Below, in pieces: positions 46,524-58,609 of a stretch of 64,000 nucleotides of DNA. Position numbers and translations under genes: made by a program. The DNA is taken from assembly GCA_027605045.1 (NCBI GenBank), contig JAQFWX010000052.1, forward strand, positions 186,001 to 250,000, given 5' to 3'. Origin of the DNA: Phallus indusiatus (lineage: Eukaryota; Basidiomycota; Agaricomycetes; Phallales; Phallaceae). Position 1 is the first letter of the stretch; every line of letters begins with the position of its first letter. The notes beneath the pieces are model-generated. The model was not told the origin of the DNA, made no database searches, and was given only the letters and a program-made list of their open reading frames with translations.

Positions 46524-48089
46524 ATGTCCTCCGAAATTCCCCAAACTCAGACTGCGGCAGTAGTACCCAAACTTGGCGGAGACCTCGAAATCCGAAACGA
46601 CCATCCTGTTACACAACCTTCTGAGCTGTTGCCGGAAGAATGTCTTATCAAGTTTGAATGCACTGGTGTCTGTCATACTGACCTTCACGCTAAAAAAGGA
46701 GACTGGCCTGTGCCGCCTAATTTACCATTGGTTGGTGGTCATGAAGGTGTCGGTCGTGTCGTCGCTATAGGTAAAGGCACGCAGCACGCCCACGTCAAGA
46801 TAGGTGATCGCGTTGGTATCAAATGGTTAGCCTATAGGTGCGCATTATTTAGCTGTCTGTAGAATGGAGTTGATTGATGAAAACTGTCGTAGCTGTCTAA
46901 GTTGCGAGTTTTGTCGCAAAGGCTTGGAACAGAGTAAGCAGCGCGAAGATAACAAAAGTTTGCTCTACTCACCCCAGTGTACAGATTGCGTTGACATATT
47001 GTTATCTGGGTATACTGTTGACGGTTGGTGTGTCTATTGGTTGTGCATTTCCCTGTCTGGACCTTCGAGCTGCAGGCACCTTCTGTCAGTATACGAAATC
47101 TTGGGTGAGACACGTAACACCCATACCGGACGAACTGGACAGTTTCGCTGCTGCTTCTATATTGTGTGCCGTACGTTTAGTATTTATCTTCTTATTTGAA
47201 TTTAATGTATAGTACTGCTGAAGGGCGTGACGGTTTATCGTGCTTTACGCGTTAGCAACACACATTGCGGTGACTGGGTTGTCATCCCCGGAAGCGGAGG
47301 CGGACTCGGTCATCTTGGTAAGATTATGCTTCACACAATAAGATACCCACTTTGTTGACAAATGGTCAATAGCTGTACAATATGCAGTTCTCATGGGTTT
47401 GCGTGTTTTAGCTATAGGTACGGCACGTGCTCCCTTGGCTCAACTAACACGATTGATCTCTCGTCTCGTTTGTAGATACCTCTGAAGAGAAAGAAAAGTT
47501 ATCTTATCAGCTTGGCGCGGAAAAGTTCATTGACTTCAAGAAAACAAAAGACCTTGTCAATGACATTATCGACGCTACGGATGGAAAAGGTCCGTTAGCG
47601 ACTATTGTTACTGCAGCCAATGTTAGCAGTATGGTCCATACAAACGCATTGAGATCGTAAACCTTACTATTGTATAGCCGGACGCTTATAACGAAGCCGT
47701 GGAATATCTGAGACCAGGAGGAACTCTTGTAGCGGTTGGATTACCAGGTCGCGCAACACTTTCAGCCAGTATCTTCTCTACCGTCTGTAAGGTACTTGTA
47801 GGACACACTTTTTCTCTCACCTTACCTAACAATATCATTAAATTCTTAGAACATTAACATCGTAGGCTCATACGTTGGGTATGTCCCTGCATCATCAATT
47901 CTCCGTCGCTTTCCTGACTATAACTTATCAAGGAACCGTCAAGATGCAATTGAAGCTCTTGCTTTGGCAGCTGAAGGGAAAGTGAAAGTTCATTATGCGA
48001 AAAAGTCGCTCTCAGAATTGGATCAGACGTTCCAAGCTTTGGAAGAAGGCAAAATCGCTGGCCGCGTCGTTCTAGATATTCCTCAATGA
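46524..48089 (+). CDS. Zinc-dependent alcohol dehydrogenase (fermentative ADH1 type)
   Basis: Start ATG at 46524 (MSSEIPQTQTAAVVP); about nine exons. The catalytic zinc site shows as CTGVCHTDLHAKKGDWP and GGHEGVGRVV. The structural zinc lobe is SCLSCEFCRKGLEQ joined by splicing to NC. Then SGYTVDG|TFCQYTKSWV, the Rossmann motif VVIPGSGGGLGHL with AVQYAVLMGLRVLAID, and the C-terminal ALEEGKIAGRVVLDIP. The length and motifs fit the tetrameric cytosolic yeast ADH class that reduces acetaldehyde to ethanol with NADH. Several introns are very short. The acceptor after the CEFC exon must be the second of two nearby AGs to keep the frame. Confidence 0.93.
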
Positions 48090-48326
48090 ATCATGTTTCG
48101 TTTGCATTCTCCAACCCAGCTCAATTAAATTTTGTACAAATATGTATTTAGGAATATAACTTGCATATAAATTTTGTCTAGTCGAATTTACTGGAAATCT
48201 TTTTCTTATCAGCCCGGGCGGACTCGGCCGATTGCTGCGTTCCTGCAGGTACGAAGTAAGATGATACCGGTTATTATGTAACAACGAGTTTTTGACGTTC
48301 CTTGAGCTTGAGCTTGAACTTCGACG

Positions 48327-49126
48327 ATGTCTCAGCAGCAGGCAATGGAAGGCTACCGTCATCCCCTGTAAGTTGTATTCAAATCAATTCGAGAAACCAT
48401 TAATGATGAGAACTTCAAGTTCTTTGGTCTTCCTACTTCATATAGCCTTGGAGTCCCCTCTAGCTGTACAGGGACTTCTTGCTGGTAAAATTGTATATCT
48501 ATGCCGAAAATTATACAAGGTTTTGACATTTGGTTTTCTCAGCTCACAGATTACCGTTCCTTCAGATGAATAACACAACTCTTGTAATTCTCAGGGTATG
48601 TTTCCCAAATCCTTCCCCGATGCTTGTTGGGTCTCGTGTACATTTGCTGACGAGCATACTGTGCGTTTCAGATGTTCTCATCCTTGTCTGGAGCTTCTGC
48701 TTTAGGCGCGTTTCTCGTCTTCCCGTTGCCTGGTATGTCTGCTATTTGAGCATCGCTGCAATTCGCAATCTACTACTTCTGCATCAGAATATCTGCCTGG
48801 GAAACGCGCCTTTGCAATTGTACTCATGCTGTATCATATGCTCGTGGCGGGTATTCTCTATCAGTCACCTAGGTTCATCCCATATAGTTTGGGTGCACTT
48901 GCTGAACAGTATGTTCATCTACTACCTCGTTCTGAGCCAAATTAATCTCACTCATTTCAGGGCCAAACTCACACCGGAGTTGATCTGGAGCGCAGCACAT
49001 GGTTTCATCGCGTAAGTTTTGATCTTTCTGGTTTGTACGGACGGTTTCTTATGGCCCAATTAGGCTTATCTTTGGGTTGTGGTGGCAAAGCACGCTTGGG
49101 TCTGCTGCTCGTGTAAAGAGAGATTG
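48327..49126 (+). CDS. Conserved small membrane protein, about four TM helices, unknown function
   Basis: Start ATG at 48327 (MSQQQAMEGYRHP). Six exons join in frame to about 150 residues. Hydrophobic helices: SLVFLLHIALESPLAVQGLL, FSSLSGASALGAFLVFPLP, RAFAIVLMLYHMLVAGILY and AAHGFIALIFGLWWQSTLG. Conserved-looking links are LQMNNTTLVILR, EYLPGKRAFA and QSPRFIPYSLG. The tail ends in VKRD, with no standard ER-retrieval motif. I recall proteins of this kind in other basidiomycetes but no functional name. The exon choice (acceptor after CTTCAAG for exon 2) was made to give the hydrophobic first helix; an alternative acceptor gives a poorer frame. Confidence 0.65.
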
Positions 49127-49256
49127 AACACTCGTACATGTATTTTTCGCCTCAAGATCTAATTCTTGCGTGGAATGGAGGAAGACTAGTGTAGTATTGT
49201 CGTATCATGAGTCTGATATTCTATACTTTGTTTAGAGTGTAAAGCATTTCTATAAA

Positions 49257-50393
49257 TCAAGGTCCTTTGGAATCCCCTGATTCATCTTCACTCTTATTTT
49301 GTTCTTTATCCTCCTTTTCTCCCTTGTTTTCCCGCGCAAGCCGTTGTAATAAGACTCTTGTGCAATTCTGCAAATCCGATGCCTCATTGTTCAACGCGAG
49401 TCCGCATCCGGCCCACCGAATCTTACAGTTGGAATCAACAAGGTACACGTATCCAATGTGTTTGTTGACCATTCCCATAGGTTCTCTGAGGTACTCCATA
49501 TTCTGCCGAGATACAAGGTATGTTGACTGATATTGTTTCGGTACCCGTGAACGGATGGATGCAAGGAAAAGTGAGACGAGAAAGCCCTTTAATGGATTTT
49601 CTTGTAGATTAATCTGAAAAGATACAAAGATTCAGTTATTCAACGTGGAGAAAGAGAAGTCTCGCACCTGGATAAAGCGGAATAAAGGATTGGACGAGTG
49701 TGCTTCTAAGGCGGGTGCCGTAAAAGAAACGGAATGTTCCTAGGAATAGTGTAAGAACAATAGTGTCACTACGTATTCACATACCTCTGATCTGATGGAA
49801 GTTAACATTGATACTATGGATATACGACCTGTACACAAATCGGTCGTGTGAGCGGTTTCTTGGGGTGTTAAAGCTACTCCCGAAACATCCGGATAATACA
49901 GAGCTTTCTATGGATGGATCAATGCATACGAAACGTGTGCGAAAAAGAATACCAACGTCTTCACGGATGAGAGATTCCGGTGCTAACCACGTCTTTCCTT
50001 CGTGCATACGAAGAGCATTGTAATCTTGGAAGTATCCCTTCGAGGCCTCTTTCACGCTGTTCAGAATGTTCACCGAGATATGCTGAGCCATTTTGGGATT
50101 ATCACTTACAGGTGTCGTCTTTTTTGAACATGCTTGTCATAATTTAGTAAGTCGTCCTTTTTTTGCTGCCATGTTAAAGGTGCTGAGGTAGGTTTAGTCT
50201 CTACGCCAAGTGGTCGAGAGAGTCTCTCTAATTTGACCACATTCTCCTCATCTTCGGAAGTCTCGGAAGAAGTAACAGAAGTATTTTGTTTAGAATCCAG
50301 TTGATTCCATCTTTTTAAGAGAATGAGGTTGAAGCCATTCGGTCTAAGTGAAATGGACAGGGAATGGACATGATGTCTGCTCGCTAGGAGCAT
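49257..50393 (-). CDS. ATP10: Atp10, mitochondrial F1Fo ATP synthase assembly factor
   Basis: Start ATG at 50393; the N-terminus (MLLASRHHVHSLSISLRPNG) looks like a mitochondrial presequence. Later exons give WQQKKDDLLNYDKHVQKR, YFQDYNALRMHEGKTWLAP, INLQENPLKGFLVSLFLASI, REPMGMVNKHIGYVYLVD and KIRWAGCGLAL, the hallmark end of the Atp10 family, followed by a Lys/Glu/Asp-rich tail. Atp10 acts on the matrix side of the inner membrane to incorporate subunit 6 into the Fo sector. The WAGC motif and the overall order make this secure. The next gene on the same strand (RPL28) lies about 150 bp upstream. Confidence 0.88.
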
Positions 50394-50541
50394 TGTTGTA
50401 CAGTCACACATTTCAGTCACGTATGTTTTTTCCAACTGTCAGCTTGAAAGCCCTATTGTTTTGGTTTAGAATGATGGACATGTGTACATATAGCATTGGT
50501 CATGTCATAATGTAGGAGTATAGAATAAGGAGAACAGTGAA

Positions 50542-51207
50542 TCATGCAACAAGCTTGACAACACCGCCCGCTTCCTTGATTTTTGCTCTGAAGGTAGCCA
50601 ATTAGTAAGAATTATTGTTCTTTGAAATTGACCGTAAACTTACTCTGCTCTAGCAGACACGAATCGGGCTTTGACAATGAACGGAATCGAAGGGAGACTG
50701 AAATAAAATCCTGTCTCCGCTACTTACGCCAAATTTAATAGGAAAACTCACTGGCCGCTTCCGAGAACTTTTCCGTAGTTGTGTTGCACGGTATCGATGA
50801 CAGGAACTACTTCTGAATCTGAGGTTAAACCCTTCTTCTGTTCTTCGGGGACGAGAGTCCACAATTTGTCGACATTGATTATTGGTCTCCAGTGCGAGTT
50901 CCGTGTTAAGTGGAAGTGACGCATACCAACCTTACCGAAGTAACTAGACGCAAAAGTCAACTTTGCAGCCGTATTATACAAATGATCAATCCGTACCCTG
51001 GATGGTATTTGTCCATATTCGTTCTGAAAGAGGAAAATTCGTTAGACGGTCTTGTTGTTACATGGAACGTCATATTGCTCACCTGTGGTGGTGTTGACCA
51101 CCAGCAAGACCACGACCACCGGGGTGTTTCCGGTGTTTTCCTACACGACCGTGACCGGCAGAGACATGTCCTCTGTGTTTACGGGTTTTTGAGAATCGGG
51201 TGGGCAT
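50542..51207 (-). CDS. RPL28: Large-subunit ribosomal protein uL15 (yeast Rpl28, human RPL27A)
   Basis: Start ATG at 51207 ([20 protein letters not shown]). Exon 1 includes [13 protein letters not shown]; a short exon and then [30 protein letters not shown] and, in the last exons, [20 protein letters not shown] ending GGVVKLVA. Sequence and length (about 150 residues) match uL15 of the 60S subunit. The Gln in GGQHHH, whose change confers cycloheximide resistance in yeast, is the wild-type residue, so sensitivity is predicted. A probable 5' UTR intron lies upstream. Confidence 0.95.
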
Positions 51208-51900
51208 TGTGAATGGGAGTCTGTTAAAAGTTGTATATTAGCTGGTGACATCCACCGGATTTACATTGCATCCATCGCATTTCCATTTACATATCTGCAG
51301 AAATGAACGGAATATGCGACTGGGATAATCACAAGGGGAATATCCCAATGCCTTTGATATGCATAATAGTGTGAATACTCACCTTGAGGATGTTGAAAAC
51401 GGTGTCGGGCCCTTTTGCGAATGTTAGGTATTAGCGCTCGTAAGCCTTTGAGGCGGAGTTTCATCTTCCTCTCGCCAAACTTTTTTTTTTCATCGACTTT
51501 CTTTTCTTTCTCCAGTCACTGAGATTGACCGAAGCACTCACTAAGGTAAATCTCTTTTTTCCCTTCTTCTTGTTATATGATGGTTTTATATTTATTGTCT
51601 GTGAAACATTTTATGATCACAAACTACATTTTCTCTGACTCATGGTTTCATCTTCGTTGAATGTTTTTTCCAAATGCTGACGCGTCCTTTCTCAGGTCTC
51701 CTACTGCGAGGTAATTATCTTTTCAGTTTCTTCAGAGCATGCATGATTATATGTTTCTGTTTTTTAATCTGTCAATCCTCTGAGTGCTTTGCACGCTGGA
51801 GAGGAATGAAACTGCCACTATGGCGCTATGATCTTTTAAGACTGCAAGTTGGTTTACATAGATTAACACACTTTTTAGCTCTGGCTCTTTATAACGAGCT
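51208..51900. other. Divergent promoter region between RPL28 and RPB11, with a likely RPL28 5' UTR intron
   Basis: On the minus strand GTGAGT at 51382 and TTTAACAG ending at 51221 bound a 162-nt intron with a CTAAT-type branch site, ending 14 bases before the RPL28 ATG. Leader introns are common in fungal ribosomal protein genes. The minus-strand frame at 51261-51464 falls across this donor and is probably not a protein. A pyrimidine-rich run near 51480-51520 precedes RPB11. Confidence 0.5.
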
Positions 51901-52463
51901 ATGAATGCTCCTAACCGTCATGATTTGTTTGTGCTGGAGGATGGTGAAAAAGGGTATGGCGCGCATTCTAGTTCATCTAATGCACATGTTGCTTATTCAT
52001 TCAACTTATATCTATCAGAATTGAAGTGATAGAAGACACAAAGATACCGAACGCAGCTACTTTTAAAGTCATTAAGCAAGACCACACGTTGGCAAACATG
52101 CTCCGCGCGTATGCCCCGTGTCCGTCAAACTCTGATCATTGCTGATTTTCTAATTTTAGTCAACTTCTCGCCACACCTTCCATATTATTCGCCGGGTACA
52201 AAGTACCTCATCCCCTTGAACCACATTTCATTCTCAAGGTGCAGACGGATGGATCTATCACACCCGCTGAAGCGGTTGAACAAGCTGGCAATGCGCTGCT
52301 CAAACTTATCAGTGATCTACAAGCCAAGTTCAAGGCAGAATTTGCTTACAAAGATGTCGAAGGTGTTGATGGTGTCGTCGAGGATCCTTATGGCACGCTC
52401 CCGAGTGGTATGACCACTTCGGCTTGGGGCTCTAGTGCTAGAGACTATGCCGATTATTCTTGA
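51901..52463 (+). CDS. RPB11: RNA polymerase II subunit Rpb11
   Basis: Start ATG at 51901 (MNAPNRHDLFVLEDGEKG); the first intron starts at 51954. Then IEVIEDTKIPNAATFKVIK, QDHTLANMLRA, and after the next intron QLLATPSILFAGYKVPHPL, EPHFILKVQTDGSITPAEA and a helix ALLKLISDLQAKFKAEF. This alpha-like fold pairs with Rpb3 to start polymerase II assembly. The tail after about residue 120 (Gly/Ser-rich, ending RDYADYS) is longer than in yeast. Confidence 0.93.
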
Positions 52464-52927
52464 GGGTTTGGTTTTTACGTTTGTGGCGTGTTTATAATAT
52501 GATATCATTCAATTGTATTTTTATCTCTTCGAAATATAAATTGTATCGTTAATAGTTCGTTTTGTGCATGTAGATGATGTAGGTCCACCTTTTGATACAT
52601 ATTTGCTGCGGACGTATTGGCTATTTTAGTTTTATTTTAGGCACGACCAATGTGAAACTAAACCTACCACGAAAGGGGATGAAAAACGCCACGCAATGGC
52701 GCCAGCCTAATTATTACTCCCATAAGATGAGCTTCGAAATACTTCGCAGTCCAATCGGAGACATTATAATATCATCTTTCGTGTTGTCGACTCGGCATTG
52801 AATTTTTTCTCATTCGACTGGCTTCCCAAGAACATCATGATTTTCGGCATGTGAGATATCTTTGGACGATTACTCTGGAGACTGGTGACGCTATAGGGGG
52901 TCTCCTCCCAGCTTAACATAACCCACC
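52464..52927. other. Intergenic region before the P450 gene
   Basis: About 460 bp; small frames on both strands show no motif. Holds the RPB11 3' end and the P450 promoter. Confidence 0.55.
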
Positions 52928-55463
52928 ATGCCACTTTTTCCCCAGTCATTTGTGGATTTTTTTCCAAGCAGTTTAACCTACAAATCACTAATCAGTGGTA
53001 TCGTGGCTCTAACGGTGCTCAATATTTCCTTCAAATCATGGAAAGCTTTGGAGAAAATTGGGTATCATTTCTTTCGCAATGTCACCCTTCGTTCCCCTCT
53101 CATCTTAATTTTTTAGATTCGAGCCAGGGTTTCGTACTATTATTGGCCCCGATTCAATTTTGTGTGAAGTGCGTCGTCAAAGTTGTAAAATGTTTGACAA
53201 CACATTATCGATATATATATAGCTTATGGGAGGACATGTTCCATATATTTGCAATGGGAGATCGATAGCAATGAAGTTCAAGTACAAACGTGAGCTGGTA
53301 AATTTGATACGTAAACATGAACATACTTTGAATCCACGCACGTTTTATCTAGCCTTTGAAAAATTGAAGAGAGACATTGCATCCCATGTCAGCACTAGCC
53401 GCTTAACAGATGTTTCTTGGAATTGAAATTTTAGCCCAACAGTTTCAGATCTACCCCGCAGTTCACTCATTTTTTTATGTTTCGGATCCTTATGCCATCA
53501 AGGTTAGTATAATAATATTATTTTCAGTCACCATTCACTCACTCACATACTCGGCCAGGAAATAACATCTAATCGTGCTCGCTTTCCCAAATATACCTCG
53601 ACTTACAAGGTGTTGGAGTATTTTGGTTCTAATATTCTCACTACCGAACATGAACAATGGAAACATCAAAGAAAGCTGACGTCGCCAACATTCTCCGAGG
53701 TGAGATATACCATTAAGAATTGAGAAGTTTCACTTCAAAAAATGAAATTTACCGACAGAAAAACAATCGGCTTGTGTGGGAGGAGACTGTCCGCATAGTT
53801 CAAGACATGTTTGACAACTGGGGTCGCGAGAATAAAGAGGTGCCTACTGACCATTGTTTAGGAATTACTTTGCCGGTACGTGAACAACTACGATGCGCTT
53901 ATAAACCTGGTAGTTAAAAATAAATATCAGATTACGCTGATGGTAATCAGTGGCGCAGGTTTTATTGTTTCATTTTCTCAATTTCCATTAGTCTCGCTAA
54001 ACTTCTGTATTAGGATTTGGCCGTCGGATACCGTGGGCAGAAGATAAAAGTATCCCTGCGGGACATACGATGTCTTTCAAAGACGCCTTACAACGTGTTT
54101 CTAGCCATATGATCCTTATTTTTGTATTACCCAAACTATTCTTCTCGTTGACGAAGAAGCTGCGAATTGCCTATCAAGCCAAGGACGAATTGCTTGTGAG
54201 TTTTATTCGACTCATAAGAATATGAACTAATATCGAAACCTGTAGGTATATATGAAAGAAATGATTGAGCAACGCCGGGAGAACCTTTCAGAAGAACGAT
54301 ATGATCTCTTTAGTGCTCTCTTAAAAGCGAACGAATTTAGCACCAAAGAAGAAGGTAAACTAACAGAAAGCGAGTTATTGGGAAATATCTTTATATTTCT
54401 TTTGGCGGGTCATGAAGTTTGTGTTCTAGTCTTCGTCGTTTTCTGTTCCAACTGGAATCAATTTACAGACAACTGCACATACTTTGTGTTTTACCCTTGG
54501 TTTACTAGCACTCGAACAGGAAGAACAAGAAAAGCTGTATCAGCACATTGTATCGATTCTTGGTCCCGATAGAGACATACCGGTATGAACGTTCACTATC
54601 TCAACGTATATTGATGTTCAATAAAAGGCTCCAGTATTATGAAGAATTCAATACACTAACGTATGTAATGGCGGTTATTAATGAATCCCTACGATTATTC
54701 CCTCCTGTGCGCAAAATCTGAAACGTAGACACTCAAATACTGATCGAAAATCAGGTTAATATCGTTCCTAAAGAAACGGCGGAGGATGTGCTCCTTCCCA
54801 TAGCTTCATCTGACGGTAAAATTGAATCGCTTGCTGTACGAAAAGAGACGCCTCTCTTTATTAATGTCGTCGGTCTTCATTACAACAGTGGGTTTCATCA
54901 TTTCTCACGCGCATATATACGGTTTACACGGGAAGCTAGCCCGATACTGGGACGCGCCTGAAACATATAACCCTTCTAGGTTCTTAGGGGAATATAATAG
55001 GGATGCTTTTATACCATTTTCAGCAGGTATGTGGATTGTTATGTAGAGCTTGACTTTAGATACGAACTTCATCTTATAGGGGCTCGAGCTTGTATAGGCC
55101 GGGGGTAAGTCTTGATTAGGACCTTTCCTGTGTTCTCAATCCCATGTTAACGGCATGGATTAGGTTTGGTGAAACCGAAGTAGGTTTCAAGAATTATATT
55201 TATTTGACATCAACCTGATGAATTTTTTATATAAGATGGTTGCAGCACTTACCATGATTATTCGAAAATACAAAGTAGAGGTAAAAAACCCTGAGCTTTA
55301 CGCTGGAATGAGTAAACTAGAACAACGAGCAAAGCTGTTGGCTAATAAACCGGGGTTAACTCTAACGTGAGCATGTTCTCATGACTGGCAGTAATCATAT
55401 ATTCTGACTCTTTCCCTTAGTCCTCTCAGTGTTCCTCTTGTTTTCAAGAAAAGAACGCTATGA
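52928..55463 (+). CDS. Cytochrome P450 monooxygenase, multi-exon, one unresolved frame break
   Basis: Start ATG at 52928 with an N-terminal anchor (LISGIVALTVLNISF). Some fifteen short exons can be chained. Landmarks: FEPGFRTIIGPDSILCE, YPAVHSFFYVSDPYAIK, NILTTEHEQWKHQRKL (helix C WxxxR), VISGAGFGRRIPW, the I-helix oxygen site AGHETTAHTL, the K-helix ExxR NESLRLFPPV, the PERF-like NPSRF, the heme loop FSAGARACIG with its Cys ligand, and the end LTPLSVPLVFKKR. The enzyme class is an ER-bound oxidase of unknown substrate. One problem: with the canonical GTATGA donor at 54592 and the AG at 54637, the frame after GPDRDIP is off by one base. Elsewhere all splices fit, so the gene may be functional with a non-canonical splice, carry a one-base frameshift, or contain a sequencing error. 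Confidence 0.85.
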
Positions 55464-56472
55464 TATTATCACTCTCTACAGTTTGTCACCGTGGATTATT
55501 GGCCGATTATCGAAGTCCGGAACCTAATTCGCACTCAAATTTGTATATACTACTTTGACTAACGCTTTCATGACCGCGATCATGAAGGGTTCAATTAAAC
55601 TAAGTTATTATTGTCTCAGGTATCTGTGTTTTGTCAATAAATACTTGCTTGCAAAAACACAGCCTGCACAGCAACAACGTTATCGCTCAAGATCCCCTAC
55701 AAATAATACAATAATAGACTGGACGAATAAATGCATCAAACGAGATCACTCACTGACAACGTTGAGCACGGTCCTATATATGCGAAATATACGCCAGCTC
55801 ATTGACAATCACTGCCGTCTCCATGCCCACTACCAACGCATGATTTTTACTTAGCACGACCGTTCCGCGATCACGATAGATCTAAATACCTGATCATCAG
55901 CCCAAATGATTGACTCAGCTGGAGGTTGCTAAAAAATCCGGCTGAAATTGATGTCCTCTGAGGTGTCAAACTGGTGAGAGAAAAATCCGGAGGAATAATA
56001 TTCCGATGTCCAGGGCAGTATTGATATGAGTACTATTATAACTCGCAGTGATATCAGTTGGTTATGGTGATGTTGACTGATGTTATCAGCGGAAGTGCCC
56101 AGTTTCCGAATGAACTTTATGATTATGAACTCAATCAAAGGGTTATATACGACATCTAAGCGCAGCGACATAATTGGGTTATAACTTGGATTTGGTTACA
56201 AAGATGACAAAGTTACCTCTATCTTATATTGCATATACACATGTTTAAGTGGAGCTTGAAACCTGCTTTTTCTGTTTGAGACTGAAATTTAATTTTTGCA
56301 CCTTTCATTATAATGAACGAATCGTGGGGCTGCGCCCCCACGAACTGTTCAACAGATTCACATCATCACAGCATTGAGAAAAGAATGACTGTAGTCAATT
56401 TAATACAAGTACATAAACCAAATTGTTTGAACCCCCAAGTCAGTCACCAAGTCTGTCATCAAGTAAATGGAA
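55464..56472. other. Convergent intergenic region between the P450 and 7TM genes
   Basis: About 1 kb. Frames such as 55555-55854 plus and 55929-56171 minus have no motif or splice logic. No repeat or RNA gene is visible. Confidence 0.5.
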
Positions 56473-58609
56473 CTAGAACATTTCTTTCTGCTTGGAACTA
56501 GAGATAGCAATGTCGACATCATCAACAACTTCGGCGTCGGCATCAAGTCCTGAATCCAAGCTGTAGACGGAAACGCCGCGCCTTCGGAACACGGCAAGAC
56601 TTGTTACCATATCCTGCAATGAAGTTATAAATAGAGATACATAATTTGATAAGGGCTCGGAAGTGACGTACGCTGGTTAACCCTAAAACTAACGCTCCCA
56701 TGAGGGGAACTATTCTTCGTGTTAACAGCGTTTTTCAGATGAATGTATTGCAAAAGTGCTTACTAGCGGCTTGAAGCATGTCAACCCACACAGGGAGACT
56801 AAAGTTCACCGAGAGAGAGTCTCCTATCCCTGCCGAATCTATATTAGGGGGTATACGAAGAACAGTTCCATCCGCTCTAATAAACAGAATAGTTGGATAA
56901 GGAATCATTCATCTCGTGCAAGAATTGAACTGAAGAGTCTGACTCACACGGCAACCACAATCCTGTATATGCTGAAGACCACCACCCGAATTAAGAGAGA
57001 GGGCGAAACGGCACTTCTAGTCTTCGTGTGCCGGAATGACCACCAGTGCCTGTAAAGGATGAATATAATGTGCGCTTTCGATGTTGAACCTTGTTAGAAT
57101 GATGTCGAAAAAAGAAAGAAACGAATGTGTACCATCAAAACCCATAGTTATAATAAGAAAGAGAAGTGTGATGCCGTATACAGATCGAATGCTGAGAGTC
57201 AAGTATTATGAACAAACCTGACGGGTTCAGAAATGTGGGACTCACAAAGCTTTCGGACTCACAACCGTACAGTAGAAATAGGTGGGGATTACTTTTTGCA
57301 GAGCTGTGTCTTGTACGTCGATTTGTTTTATTCCTACCTGAAACCAAAAATTAAATGGGTCCTAGCATAAGTCTGATACAAACTCACGAATACGGAGGCC
57401 AAAGCAAACGCCACGAAAAATACGTAGGGAACGATGAGAAGCTAAACTCGGTTATATTGGCGACAAGCTTTCATATAATGAAGCCACACACTACTGCATT
57501 GATCCAACAATAGCCGCCAATCCTTTTCGAATAACAAGGTTCGTTTCCACGTATCACCTCTCTTAATCCAAGCCAGAGCTGATTAAAAAAAAATTAGTCA
57601 GAATAGTACTATGATTTTCACTTTTGATTTACCCGAATGATTAGAGCTAGTGTTGAACAAGCAGTCATAACCTGAGCGCCTTCAGTTAACGCCGCTTGTG
57701 CCAAACAAACGTTCGGTTCAACTTCTCCTAACGAGTTGACGATGGTGTTGCCTGTCATTCCACGATACAGTCTGAAAATTTCACTTTAAGATTGCTACAC
57801 TGAGCGACACGACTTCAGACGTACAGAAGCGAGAATACAACGCTTGAAAAGATCCAGGTTATACAAAAGTTCAAGAAAGTTGGGTCGCGGCGGACTCGGC
57901 GGGAGAAAACGGCGAACGTGAGGACTATCGGAAGACCAATATGACCACCAACTATTTGGAGAGCGAGAAAAGCAACTTGATTACGTCTTAACTCTTTGTA
58001 AAGGGAAGATGAGAGTTAATACACAACTGATCAATCAAAAAAGTTTACCTGAACTTTCACGATCGTATTCCTGCACCAAAATCTCTGCGGAGTGTGAGAG
58101 GTTGAGCGTAAAATTTACCGGGTATCCTTCTCTTTCACATTGGTCAACCTCGGCTACGACGATGATTTCAGTAATGAATAACTTGACCGTAAATAACTCG
58201 TACCATCCAACAGAAATTGCACAAGCGCCTGATCCTCTGCATTGGAAGAATAGCATAAGAGACAACTACCTTGAGCCTCAACGTATGTTGTACTGCAACC
58301 GCAGTGCGGTTGGTTGCAGTTGTTATCAATGTTATTAAAGTTTGTGCATGTAAGATTACACTTCGTAATGATCAAAGTTAGATGAAGAAGAAAGCTAGTC
58401 TTTTCGAAACTTACAGCAGGGGAAAGGGTAGTATTTCCCGAATCATACTGCCTTCTTGTCAATAAGGTGGCAGAAGAAACCGTTGCATGGGGTTGTTGTG
58501 CGAATACTACAGGTATTTGGACTGAGCTTCTTTTTCGCGGATTGTTTGATAACTCACTTTGGTGACCGGAAATTAATAAAACAATTATGAAAGGTAAAAA
58601 CGGAAACAT
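56473..58609 (-). CDS. Seven-transmembrane receptor-like protein with secreted Cys-rich N-terminal domain
   Basis: Start ATG at 58609 with a signal peptide (MFPFLPFIIVLLISG). The ectodomain has CNLTC, NNCNQPHCGC, GSCLLCYSSNAEDQALVQF and DQCEREGYPVNFTLNLS, a spacing like CFEM or other fungal Cys-rich modules. It is joined in frame through two introns to the first helix: LALQIVGGHIGLPIVLTF, then RRVRRDPTFLNFCITWIF, LYRGMTGNTIV, AALTEGAQVMTACSTLALI, LWLGLREVI, LLIVPYVFFVAFALASVF and further segments. The last exon is a cytosolic tail (AVFRRRGVSVYSLDSG) ending KQKEMF. The 7TM part resembles a basidiomycete family of unknown ligand. The layout recalls the ascomycete Pth11 receptors but is not clearly homologous to them. 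Exons between 56620 and 57350 were only partly resolved. Confidence 0.72.

Noticed and set aside
48430..49015. Long plus-strand frame (161 codons) over the 4-TM gene
   Set aside because: It reads through three introns with canonical GT..AG ends; the spliced frame is more hydrophobic and better conserved.
51261..51464. 67-codon minus-strand ORF with a basic N-terminus
   Set aside because: It spans the donor of a probable RPL28 leader intron and has no known homologue in memory.
55555..55854. Plus-strand ORF after the P450
   Set aside because: Starts without a clear ATG context and has no motif; lies in a convergent 3' region.
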